Shown here piece after piece: positions 26,180 through 33,115 of a DNA stretch of 33,115 nt. Below the pieces are notes generated by a model, which made no database searches, was not told the origin of the DNA, and worked only from the letters and a program-made list of their open reading frames with translations. A program made the position numbers and the translations under genes. Position 1 is the stretch's first letter. Each line of letters opens with the position of its first letter. Source of the stretch: Alphaproteobacteria bacterium (GTDB taxonomy: Bacteria > Pseudomonadota > Alphaproteobacteria > Micavibrionales > UBA2020); NCBI GenBank assembly GCA_030682495.1, contig JAUXOC010000049.1:1-33115 (forward strand). Reading direction: 5' to 3'.

Positions 26180-27729
26180 TCGCCCGCGCGGAAAGTTTTG
26201 TTTCTTCGCAGCAAGGCTGGCGGCGCTATGTGCTCGCCTTTGTTGCGGGCGCTTTTATGGTCGCCGCCATGCCGCCGACGGGGGTTTTTCCGGCACTGTT
26301 TATATCGATACCGATCCTGATGTGGCTGGTCGCTGCGGCGCGCGGCGCTTTTGGCGCTTTCATGACCGGCTGGGCTTTTGGCTGCGGTTTTTTTATCGTC
26401 GGGCTTTACTGGCTGGGTACGGCGTTTAAGGCATTTTTCAGTCATGCGATGTGGCTTTTTCCCGTTTCGGTGATTGGCATTCCCGTTTATATCGCGCTTT
26501 ACTATGCCGCGGCGGCACTGCTGGCATGGCCGTTTCGCCGCAACCGCACGCATTATGCGCTGATGTTCGCCACCCTGCTGTTTTGGGCGGAATACCTGCG
26601 CGGCCATTACATCACCAATTTTCCGTGGAATCATCTGGGCTATGGCTGGCACCATGTGCTGCCGGTTTTGCAATCGGCGGCGTGGTTCGGTATTTACGGC
26701 CTGACGCTGCTCACCCTCATATGGGCTGCCGCGCCTGTCATGTCGCGGCGCGCAGGAGCAGCTGCGCTGCTGGGGCTTTTTTTCGTCGTCGGTTTCGGCC
26801 TCTGCCATCTGCGCCTGAATCCGACAGTCGAGACGCCGCATCTGGTGCGTATTGTACAGCCCAATATCTCGCAGGCAGAAAAAGAGGACGGGAGCAAAAA
26901 GAGCGATATTTTCCTGCGCCACCTGACACTGAGCGCGACCGAAACCGCGCATGACGACAAAATCCGTTTCATCGTCTGGCCTGAAACGTCAGTCGATGTC
27001 TTTAGCCCCGAAGATAAACGAAATGTTGACCGCATCACCTTGTCGCTGCCACAAAATGCCTATGGGTTGATCGGGGTAAACCGCATGGTGCCCGTGCCTG
27101 TGCCCGGTGTGCGCAACAGTCTGATTGTTTTGCATCCGCGTAGCCAGCGCATCATCGCACAGCACGATAAATTCATCCTCGCGCCTTGGGGAGAATATGT
27201 GCCCTATGCGAACCTGCTGAAGAAAACCCCCTTCGGCCAATATGTCGGGGCGGTGCCGCCGATGATTGCAGGGGCTGGCCCTTCGACCATCCGGCTTGGC
27301 CCAGACCATCTGCCCGCGTTCAGCCCGATCATTTGTTTTGAATCCACCTTTGCCGGACGGATGAAAGACATCACACGTGGCAAGCCGGATTTTTTGCTGT
27401 TTATCACCAATGACGCGTGGTCGATGGGCACGCCGGGCCCCGCGCAGCATTTCGGCTTCGCCCGTGTCCGCGCCATCGAAGAAGGCCTGCCGATTGTGCG
27501 CGCCGCCAATAGCGGTATTTCGGGCATCATCGATGCGCAGGGACGGATTTTGCAGCGCCTCGACCTCGATCAGGCGGGCATCATCGACGCGACGCTGCCC
27601 GAATCCGCCAAGCCCCCGCTTTATGCAGGTACCGGGGACAGTCTTATCTTGCTGCTGGCAGGTTGCCTGACACTTTGCCTTTTGCTGATGACATATTTTT
27701 TCAGGCCGCGTCCTCGTACAAAGGCTTGA
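26176..27729 (+). CDS. Lnt paralogue with altered acyl-transfer residues
   Basis: A 517-residue paralogue of the preceding gene with the same membrane and nitrilase-domain layout. The catalytic triad is intact: E270 (FIVWPETSV), K332 (HDKFILAPWGEYVPY) and C387 (PIICFESTF), with E340 also present. Two positions differ from canonical Lnt. The residue after Cys is Phe388 instead of Tyr, and the LKW motif that supplies E. coli Trp237 is replaced by an AEKEDG segment with no Trp. It starts at ATG 26176, overlapping the first copy's stop (ATGA), so the two are translationally coupled. It ends about 125 bases before the XRE regulator. The family call is firm; whether it acylates lipoproteins or another acceptor is unknown. 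Confidence 0.9.
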   Translation: MIARAESFVSSQQGWRRYVLAFVAGAFMVAAMPPTGVFPALFISIPILMWLVAAARGAFGAFMTGWAFGCGFFIVGLYWLGTAFKAFFSHAMWLFPVSVIGIPVYIALYYAAAALLAWPFRRNRTHYALMFATLLFWAEYLRGHYITNFPWNHLGYGWHHVLPVLQSAAWFGIYGLTLLTLIWAAAPVMSRRAGAAALLGLFFVVGFGLCHLRLNPTVETPHLVRIVQPNISQAEKEDGSKKSDIFLRHLTLSATETAHDDKIRFIVWPETSVDVFSPEDKRNVDRITLSLPQNAYGLIGVNRMVPVPVPGVRNSLIVLHPRSQRIIAQHDKFILAPWGEYVPYANLLKKTPFGQYVGAVPPMIAGAGPSTIRLGPDHLPAFSPIICFESTFAGRMKDITRGKPDFLLFITNDAWSMGTPGPAQHFGFARVRAIEEGLPIVRAANSGISGIIDAQGRILQRLDLDQAGIIDATLPESAKPPLYAGTGDSLILLLAGCLTLCLLLMTYFFRPRPRTKA

Positions 27730-27758
27730 TAAACGGGCATATATCCGCGCCCTGGTTA

Positions 27759-27829
27759 TGTACAATACAGGGTTGAATACATGCGTATGTTGACAATGGA
27801 GGGTTGTATTCCTATATAATGGAAATACA
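27759..27829 (+). promoter_or_regulatory. Promoter of the XRE regulator gene with clustered operator-like half-sites
   Basis: TTGACA (27790-27795) is followed after 17 bases by TATATA (27813) or after 19 by TATAAT (27815). Around it lie ATAC/GTAT half-sites: TGTA-caa-TACA (27759-27769), ATAC-atgc-GTAT (27777-27788), and TGTATTCC (27805-27812) facing GGAAATACA (27821-27829) with the -10 box between them. The arrangement is what autoregulation by a dimeric HTH repressor would require; which protein binds is inferred. Confidence 0.65.
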
Positions 27830-27856
27830 GCCGCTTTATTTGTAAAGGTTTCCCAG

Positions 27857-28309
27857 ATGCCCCGCACCCGTATGGATGATGAAGGCCCCCACCCCGTCGA
27901 TACGCATGTCGGCGCCAAGGTTAAATCCCGCCGTCTGATGCTGGGGCTTAGTCAGGAAGAACTGGCAAAATCCATCGGCCTGACGTTTCAGCAGGTGCAG
28001 AAATACGAACGCGGCACAAACCGCATCAGCGTCAGCCGCCTCACTGACATCAGCCGCGCTCTTAAAGTGCCCATCGATTATTTCCTCGAAGGTTGCGCAA
28101 ACGTTGTGCTCGGCGCGGGCGGCGGCGTCAGAAAGCCTGCGATGCGCGGCGTGTCCGACACGCCCCAAGCAATGCTGGAGCCTGACCCGATGACAAAGCG
28201 TGATGTGCTGGAACTGATACGCGCGTATGAGCATATCTCCACACCGCATCTCAAAAAACAGCTTTTGGAAATGGCCAAGGCGATGGCCAAGACCGGCGGA
28301 ACAGAATAA
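27857..28309 (+). CDS. XRE-family helix-turn-helix transcriptional regulator
   Basis: A 150-residue protein with one HTH_3 domain at about residues 18-72 (VGAKVKSRRLMLGLSQEELAKSIGLTFQQVQKYERGTNRISVSRL); recognition helix is in TFQQVQKYERG. A Gly/Pro-rich linker follows, then a C-terminal helical segment (TKRDVLELIRAYEHIS...LLEMAKAMAKT) likely used for dimerisation. In alphaproteobacteria an XRE gene of this type commonly lies between lnt and metK, suggesting a link to methionine/SAM or envelope control; the target is not established from sequence. It has its own strong promoter. It ends four bases before the convergent surface protein gene. No good Shine-Dalgarno is seen beyond AAAGG about 10 bases upstream. 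Confidence 0.93.
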   Translation: MPRTRMDDEGPHPVDTHVGAKVKSRRLMLGLSQEELAKSIGLTFQQVQKYERGTNRISVSRLTDISRALKVPIDYFLEGCANVVLGAGGGVRKPAMRGVSDTPQAMLEPDPMTKRDVLELIRAYEHISTPHLKKQLLEMAKAMAKTGGTE

Positions 28310-28313
28310 CCGC

Positions 28314-30827
28314 TTACGGCGCCGTGGTCAGGAAATCGCCCCTATCTACAATACTGGATGTATTCATGCGCGATATCTCGGCCACTTCGGCGACGCTGAG
28401 AATACGGGTATAAATCCGCACATCATCGATGAGCCCGTCATAGTAAAGCCCTCTGCCCGCGCGCAACTCGCCGACATAAAAATTGCCGCCGATCCAATCC
28501 GCCGAATTACCCGGATTCGCAAAGCTAGACATAAGCGCGCCATCTACATAAATATTGCTCTGCCCGCCCTTGATGGAACTGACCGCGGTCTGGCTCCATT
28601 CTGCGTTGCCGATGGCCGCGCCGACGGTTGCTGTGCCGACGTTAGAAGTATTATACGTACGCGCCACAACCTCGCCGTTGCGTACCGTGACCCATCCGGG
28701 GTAAGGCGCAGGTGCTCCCATCGGTCTGCCGTCCGACCAAACCGTAAAGCCGTAGAGGTTCTGATCAGCCGTACCGCCTGTCGTGCGGTCAGGCGCGACA
28801 GAGGCCAGCACCGTATACTGTGTATACGTCCCGGGCAGCGCCGTGGTGCGCACATATTCGCTTGTGCCATTAAAATTAAGTGCTTCGCGGTGCAGCCCCG
28901 ATGTCATATCTGCAAGGTCAAGCCCGCCCGTCAGCGTCCCGTTGTATCCGTTGCCGGAGCGGTCATAGGCGAGCGTATTGCTTGTCCATTCGCTATCAAA
29001 CGTCCAGTGCAACAGCAGGCCGTCATGCAGCGGCGCACCGTAGTATATCTGCGGCGTTAATCCGCCGGACGGTGTGGACTGGTACAAACCACCTGCCTGC
29101 CCCCACCAGTTGCCGCGCGCCATCAGCGTTGCGCCATCAAGATCAACAGCCACATCTTCGAGCCCGTTGCCGTACAGGCTGTTGCCGCCGTCAGAACGCC
29201 CGCCGCCGCCAAGATCAATGTCCACGCTGCCAGCTGTGCTGTCGTCATAAAGAATAACGCCATGCTGCGTATTGCCTGTCATGCGCGATGCCGTCACAGC
29301 ACCGGCAAGCGCGCCATCCTGACGGGCATAGAAACGCAGGCCGTTCCGGTTGTCATCGATGCGCAGGTTATTCACATTGGCATCGATATAACTGTTCAAC
29401 CCCGCCGCTTCGATACGCAGGCCATCGCTGCCATTATTGACAAGCGAGAGGCTGCGCAAATTCAGCGTGCCCAGATCGGCACCGCCTGCGGCATAGGCAT
29501 AAAGGCCATGCCGCGCCGCGCCATCAACGGTGAGGCCGGCAACCGTCACATCACTGCCCGTGACATAGATACCATCACCGTTTGCATTCAGGTTGGTAAT
29601 GACCGGCGCGCTTGTGGATTCAAGCAACATCTGGCCGGAAAAATTCGCTCCGTCCGATGTCGTAAAACGCCCTGCATCGTAAATGAAATTAGTCCCAGAG
29701 CCGATCAATGCCTGATTGCTTTGCGCAAGCACGATGCCCTCCTGCATCCCTGCGCTGTCGCCGGTGCCCGCATGGACGTATATAATGTCACCTTCCCTGT
29801 CTGCGGCAACACCGGCAGCAGTGAGGGTATTGAAAGGCGTTTCCCGTCCGCCGTCACCACCTGCCCCCGCCGTGTTATCGACATGGAAAACCCGCTGGTT
29901 CATGCTGTCGAAGGCACTGAGTACCGGATTGCCGATGATGGGCGCAACGGCCACGCGCGCGGCTGTAATCACGTCAATATCGCGCTCGGGGCTTTCGTCC
30001 ATCCGGCTTTTGAGGCCGAGCGTCTTTGCAGAAGATTTAGAGCCAAACGGAAAGCGCAGCGTTGCTTCGACAAAACCTTGTGCGCCGCGCTGGTTGTCGG
30101 TTTCAAATCTTGCGCCCAGCTGCACGTCCTGCGTGACCTCCGCAATCGCCCGCAAACGGATGCCCTGCAAACCCTCCACATCGCTGCCTTTAAAGGCGAA
30201 GCCGCCCGCCGCAACGCGGAAAGACTCCATCGGCCCGCGCAGCGCCTCAATCGGCAACGCAAACTCGATGTCAAAGCCGTGCAGCGGCTTTTCAACCAAA
30301 AGCCCGCCCGTATCGTAATAAATGCCGGTATCGGCAAGGTAGGGCGTGGTGGATGCCGCCGCAATTGCATAGCGTTCTTTTTGATTGGCGGGGACATAGG
30401 CGTTCAGCCTGATATCCAGCCCCTCGGTCAGATATTCAAAACCTGCCGTTGTCTGATAAAAGACAGAGCCGCGCGACGAACGCCGCCGGTCGAGCCAGCC
30501 ATGCACGCCCAAAACCGCATCGCCGCTGTCTGACATCTGGCGGTATCCGGCACCGAAATTCCATTCCCTGTTGTCGCCATCATCGCCCATCAGCCTGACA
30601 TCGCCATAAAAAACGCGGTCGCTGTCTTGTGCCAGCGGTACCCATGCTTCGGTCATCAGGATGGAACGCTCTGTGCCGTGGCGCCAATTGGCTTCAAGGC
30701 GCGGCTTGAACTGCTTTTGTTTTGGCGTTTCCGCTGCCGCCATAACCGGAGCGCAAAGCAGCGTCAGCCAGATGCCGACTATGGCAAGCTGAAGACTTAA
30801 AGGGCTGGTGACGTCACCGGAAGACAT
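28314..30827 (-). CDS. Large surface protein: inverse-autotransporter-like barrel, beta-helix and LamG-like domain
   Basis: An 837-residue exported protein. A hydrophobic signal segment (about 12-31, ending APVMAAAE) leads to a roughly 220-residue region (about 40-262) of alternating amphipathic strands typical of an outer-membrane barrel, with GWLDRRRSSRGSVFYQTTAGFEY and a terminal EATLRFPFG. This resembles the inverse autotransporter (intimin/invasin) beta domain. Residues about 313-590 (FHVDNTAGAGGDGGRETPFNTL, then repeated strand turns such as RNGLRFYARQDG) look like a right-handed parallel beta-helix. Residues about 603-815 (HWTFDS, YDRSGNGYNGTLTGG, YDGLIDDVRIYTR) are a LamG/concanavalin-like domain. 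The passenger lies C-terminal to the barrel, so it would be displayed outside the cell. A role in adhesion or glycan binding is inferred. No clear ribosome binding site precedes ATG 30827. Confidence 0.82.
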   Translation of the reverse strand: MSSGDVTSPLSLQLAIVGIWLTLLCAPVMAAAETPKQKQFKPRLEANWRHGTERSILMTEAWVPLAQDSDRVFYGDVRLMGDDGDNREWNFGAGYRQMSDSGDAVLGVHGWLDRRRSSRGSVFYQTTAGFEYLTEGLDIRLNAYVPANQKERYAIAAASTTPYLADTGIYYDTGGLLVEKPLHGFDIEFALPIEALRGPMESFRVAAGGFAFKGSDVEGLQGIRLRAIAEVTQDVQLGARFETDNQRGAQGFVEATLRFPFGSKSSAKTLGLKSRMDESPERDIDVITAARVAVAPIIGNPVLSAFDSMNQRVFHVDNTAGAGGDGGRETPFNTLTAAGVAADREGDIIYVHAGTGDSAGMQEGIVLAQSNQALIGSGTNFIYDAGRFTTSDGANFSGQMLLESTSAPVITNLNANGDGIYVTGSDVTVAGLTVDGAARHGLYAYAAGGADLGTLNLRSLSLVNNGSDGLRIEAAGLNSYIDANVNNLRIDDNRNGLRFYARQDGALAGAVTASRMTGNTQHGVILYDDSTAGSVDIDLGGGGRSDGGNSLYGNGLEDVAVDLDGATLMARGNWWGQAGGLYQSTPSGGLTPQIYYGAPLHDGLLLHWTFDSEWTSNTLAYDRSGNGYNGTLTGGLDLADMTSGLHREALNFNGTSEYVRTTALPGTYTQYTVLASVAPDRTTGGTADQNLYGFTVWSDGRPMGAPAPYPGWVTVRNGEVVARTYNTSNVGTATVGAAIGNAEWSQTAVSSIKGGQSNIYVDGALMSSFANPGNSADWIGGNFYVGELRAGRGLYYDGLIDDVRIYTRILSVAEVAEISRMNTSSIVDRGDFLTTAP

Positions 30828-30891
30828 GGTTTAAAAAATATCCCGTATTTCAAATTACTTATTACAATTTCTTTTCACACATACAGTTAAG

Positions 30892-30909
30892 CGCATACTT
30901 TGATATGCG
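30892..30909. repeat. Perfect 6-bp inverted repeat in the surface protein/metK divergent region
   Basis: CGCATA-ctttga-TATGCG lies about 65 bases upstream of the surface protein start and about 195 bases upstream of metK. On the minus strand it falls right after a TTGACG that could be a -35 box of the surface protein gene, so it is placed like a repressor operator. Confidence 0.45.
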
Positions 30910-31018
30910 TCAAATTGAATATAAAGCCTCTTTTTAAATTATGTTAATAACAATGCCCGCGAACGACAGGCTGTTTTTTGAAATCTTCTTTCCCGTCAAA
31001 GCTGCTTTTTTCTGCGCC

Positions 31019-31062
31019 GCGGCATTTAACGATTGCCGCTGGCCAAAGCGGTGACGTATAAA
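31019..31062 (+). promoter_or_regulatory. metK upstream region: overlapping hairpins and candidate promoter
   Basis: GCGGCA (31019-31024) can pair with TGCCGC (31034-31039), or the CCGCT at 31036-31040 can pair instead with AGCGG at 31047-31051. The two hairpins exclude each other. The same segment contains TTGCCG (31033-31038), 18 bases, then TATAAA (31057-31062), a plausible promoter. If transcription begins upstream, the hairpins could form a switching leader; if it begins at about 31069, they are only DNA. I did not recognise a known SAM riboswitch class. Confidence 0.35.
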
Positions 31063-31103
31063 AAAACAGCACATAACAACACATGCACAAAGGTTTTACG
31101 GTC

Positions 31104-32333
31104 ATGGCAGAGCAAAAATATATCTTCACCAGTGAATCTGTCGGCGAAGGTCACCCCGACAAACTCTGCGACCGGGTTTCTGATGCCATCGTCGATGCTT
31201 ATCTGAATGCCGATCCTTATGCCCGCGTTGCGGCTGAATGCCTTGCGACCACCGGTTTCCTCTGCATCGCCGGTGAAACACGCGGCCCCGCTTCCCTCAC
31301 GCCCGATGTCATTGAAACCGTTGCCCGCCACGCCGTGCGTGATATCGGCTATAAGCAGGAAGAATTCCATTGGGAAAAAATCAAAGTCGACGTACGCCTG
31401 CATGCGCAATCTGCCGATATCGCGCAGGGCGTCGATGCCGCCGGTGACAAGGACGAAGGCGCGGGCGATCAGGGCATTATGTTCGGCTATGCCTGCCGTG
31501 AAACGTCAGAATTGATGCCGGCCGCAATCCAGTATTCCCACGCGATTTTGAAATCGCTGGCCGAAGCCCGCCACAGCGGCGCGCTGTACAAGCTGGGGCC
31601 CGATGCAAAAAGTCAGGTCAGCCTTGAATACGTTGCGGGCAAACCCGTGCGCGCGACTTCGGTTGTGGTCTCCACGCAACATGATGAGAGCCTGACAACC
31701 GAAGAGGTGCGCGAGATGGTGCGTCCCCATGTCGAAAACATCCTGCCCGAAGGCTGGATGTGCGACGAAAGCCAGTTCTACGTCAACCCGACCGGCCGTT
31801 TTGTGATCGGCGGGCCGGATGGCGATTGCGGCCTGACCGGACGCAAAATCATCGTCGATACCTATGGCGGCGCAGCGCCGCACGGTGGCGGTGCATTCTC
31901 CGGCAAAGACCCGACGAAGGTTGACCGTTCAGCTGCCTATGCCGCCCGCCATGCCGCGAAAAACATCGTGGCCGCAGGCCTTGCCGACCGCTGCACCATC
32001 CAGCTGTCCTATGCCATTGGCGTATCACATCCGATTTCGATTTTCGTCAATACGCATGGCACAGGCCGCTATGACGATGCCGCCTTGTCGCTCGCCTTGC
32101 AGGCCGTGGCAGACTTCCGCCCCCGTGCGATCCGTGAACGCCTCACCCTCAACAAGCCGATCTATGCCCGCACCGCAGCCTATGGCCACTTTGGCCGCGC
32201 GGCCGAGGCAGATGGCGGCTTCACATGGGAAAAGCTGGATCTGGTCGAGGCACTAACGAATGAAATCTCGTCCAAGAAATACAAGGACGCAGAACTGAGC
32301 GACAACGTCCGTGTGGCCGATTTCAAACGCTGA
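31104..32333 (+). CDS. metK: S-adenosylmethionine synthase MetK
   Basis: A 409-residue cytoplasmic enzyme making S-adenosylmethionine from methionine and ATP. The family signatures are all present: [21 protein letters not shown] (about 8-28, with the ATP-binding His/Asp/Lys), [17 protein letters not shown] around 120, and the glycine-rich [22 protein letters not shown]. The track start at 31083 adds MHKGFTV without a ribosome binding site; ATG 31104 has AAAGG about 10 bases upstream and begins with the usual [13 protein letters not shown]. trmB, an enzyme that consumes SAM, follows after 14 bases in the same operon. Confidence 0.97.
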   Translation: MAEQKYIFTSESVGEGHPDKLCDRVSDAIVDAYLNADPYARVAAECLATTGFLCIAGETRGPASLTPDVIETVARHAVRDIGYKQEEFHWEKIKVDVRLHAQSADIAQGVDAAGDKDEGAGDQGIMFGYACRETSELMPAAIQYSHAILKSLAEARHSGALYKLGPDAKSQVSLEYVAGKPVRATSVVVSTQHDESLTTEEVREMVRPHVENILPEGWMCDESQFYVNPTGRFVIGGPDGDCGLTGRKIIVDTYGGAAPHGGGAFSGKDPTKVDRSAAYAARHAAKNIVAAGLADRCTIQLSYAIGVSHPISIFVNTHGTGRYDDAALSLALQAVADFRPRAIRERLTLNKPIYARTAAYGHFGRAAEADGGFTWEKLDLVEALTNEISSKKYKDAELSDNVRVADFKR

Positions 32334-32347
32334 TCCGCGCAGATACC

Positions 32348-33049
32348 ATGACCGAAGCCGCGCAGCCCCAGCAACAGCGCCAATTCTATGGCCGCCGCAA
32401 AGGCAAGAAACTGCGTACGCAGCAGCAGGATGCCTATGAAAGCATCCTGCCTGCCGCAACGCTTGTCTTGCCTGCCGGTGACGCTGCCGTAAATCCCGCA
32501 TCGTTTTTCGATACGCCCGTGAAACAGGTCTGGATGGAAATCGGCTTTGGCCACGGCGAGCATCTGGCATGGCATGCGCGGAACAATCCCGATGTTGGTC
32601 TTATCGGCTGCGAACCTTTTATCAACGGCATCGCCGCGCTGTGTTTGCAGATACGCGAGCATAACCTGAAGAACGTCCGCATCTGGCCGGATGACGCACG
32701 GCTGCTGCTGAGCCGCCTGCCCGCGCAGTCGCTTGACAGACTATTCATCATCAACGCCGACCCATGGCCAAAAAAGCGCCACCACAAGCGGCGCTTTATC
32801 CAGACCGAGATGCTGGACAAGCTGCACAGGCTTTTGAAGCCCGGTGCGGAATTTCGCATGGCGACCGATCACCCCGATCTGGCCGAATGGCTGGTGGAGA
32901 AAACCTGCACCCACGCCGGTTTTGACTGGCAGGCCACATGCGCCGCCGACTGGCAAACCCGCCCTGCCGACCTGCCGGAGACGAAATTCCAGCACAAGGG
33001 TCTCAAGGCCGGTCGCCCGACCGTATTCCTGAATTTCACGCGAAAATAG
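32348..33049 (+). CDS. trmB: tRNA (guanine-N7)-methyltransferase TrmB
   Basis: A 233-residue SAM-dependent methyltransferase producing m7G46 in tRNA. A basic N-terminus with RQFYGRRKGKKLR, the SAM-binding motif MEIGFGHGEHL (63-73), EPFINGIAAL and the diagnostic NADPWPKKRHHKRRF (136-150) identify it; most relatives have PDPWPKKRHHKRR, so the first residue of the motif differs mildly. It is preceded by metK with 14 bases between, which couples SAM synthesis to a SAM user. About 65 bases after its stop remain in the window and show no further gene start. Confidence 0.96.
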   Translation: MTEAAQPQQQRQFYGRRKGKKLRTQQQDAYESILPAATLVLPAGDAAVNPASFFDTPVKQVWMEIGFGHGEHLAWHARNNPDVGLIGCEPFINGIAALCLQIREHNLKNVRIWPDDARLLLSRLPAQSLDRLFIINADPWPKKRHHKRRFIQTEMLDKLHRLLKPGAEFRMATDHPDLAEWLVEKTCTHAGFDWQATCAADWQTRPADLPETKFQHKGLKAGRPTVFLNFTRK

Positions 33050-33115
33050 ATTTTCATAAGAGAATCGCCCCTCCGCCGCAAATCCGTCACCACAAAGCAG
33101 CGTAAAATCACCCTT

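Noticed and set aside
29262-30533. 423-aa plus-strand ORF inside the surface protein gene
   Set aside because: Antisense shadow; its product is rich in His/Arg/Ile without domains, while the minus frame has a signal peptide and recognisable LamG motifs.
30930-31103. Known SAM riboswitch upstream of metK
   Set aside because: I looked for the conserved cores of SAM-II and related alphaproteobacterial classes and did not see them; only generic hairpins are supported.

Overview
The window reads as a typical, gene-dense alphaproteobacterial chromosome segment of moderately high GC. Two blocks point to this class: sdhE-mfd divergent from recG, and miaB-phoH-ybeY-corC-lnt-XRE regulator-metK-trmB. 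I cannot name the genus. A free-living or predatory lineage of the Micavibrio/Rhodospirillales sort would fit, but that is a guess. I saw no tRNA, rRNA, CRISPR array or complete insertion sequence, and no gene-free stretch longer than about 300 bases.

Layout. (1) 1-1190 is a small accessory patch: the 3' end of an unknown gene with a strong terminator, an AT-rich DUF5677-like gene, a decayed 3' fragment that looks like the C-terminal winged helix of a Fic-family protein, and an inverted pair of REP-like palindromes abutting that fragment. (2) 1197-6869 carries an aspartate aminotransferase behind an AmgK-like sugar kinase (minus strand), a small unknown gene and a nitrilase-superfamily amidohydrolase (plus), then a GNAT-like protein and a small unknown protein (minus). 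(3) 6919-14840 is the DNA repair/recombination block: mfd and sdhE on minus, recG on plus, with a membrane-anchored unknown protein and a DUF2157 membrane protein placed ahead of recG, and an exported FliL-like protein convergent to it. (4) 14931-19317 holds a sodium:alanine symporter, an AI-2E family permease, a small secreted four-cysteine protein and a 2-hydroxyacid dehydrogenase. (5) 19435-33049 is the conserved RNA modification / ribosome maturation / envelope lipoprotein / SAM block, ending with tRNA m7G methyltransferase.

The most unusual features are departures from the conserved block in (5). phoH is present as two divergent tandem copies separated by a strong terminator. lnt is present as two tandem copies, and the second has replaced two residues that in E. 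coli Lnt act in the acyl-transfer half-reaction. A large surface protein (inverse-autotransporter-like barrel, beta-helix, LamG-like domain) sits on the opposite strand between the XRE regulator and metK. The XRE promoter has a dense set of ATAC/GTAT half-sites, one pair bracketing the -10 box. Separately, the 2-hydroxyacid dehydrogenase has Gln where the family has its catalytic His. No completely new multi-gene system is evident. The strongest candidates for new biology are the Lnt pair, the PhoH pair, the surface protein and the decayed Fic/DUF5677 locus.
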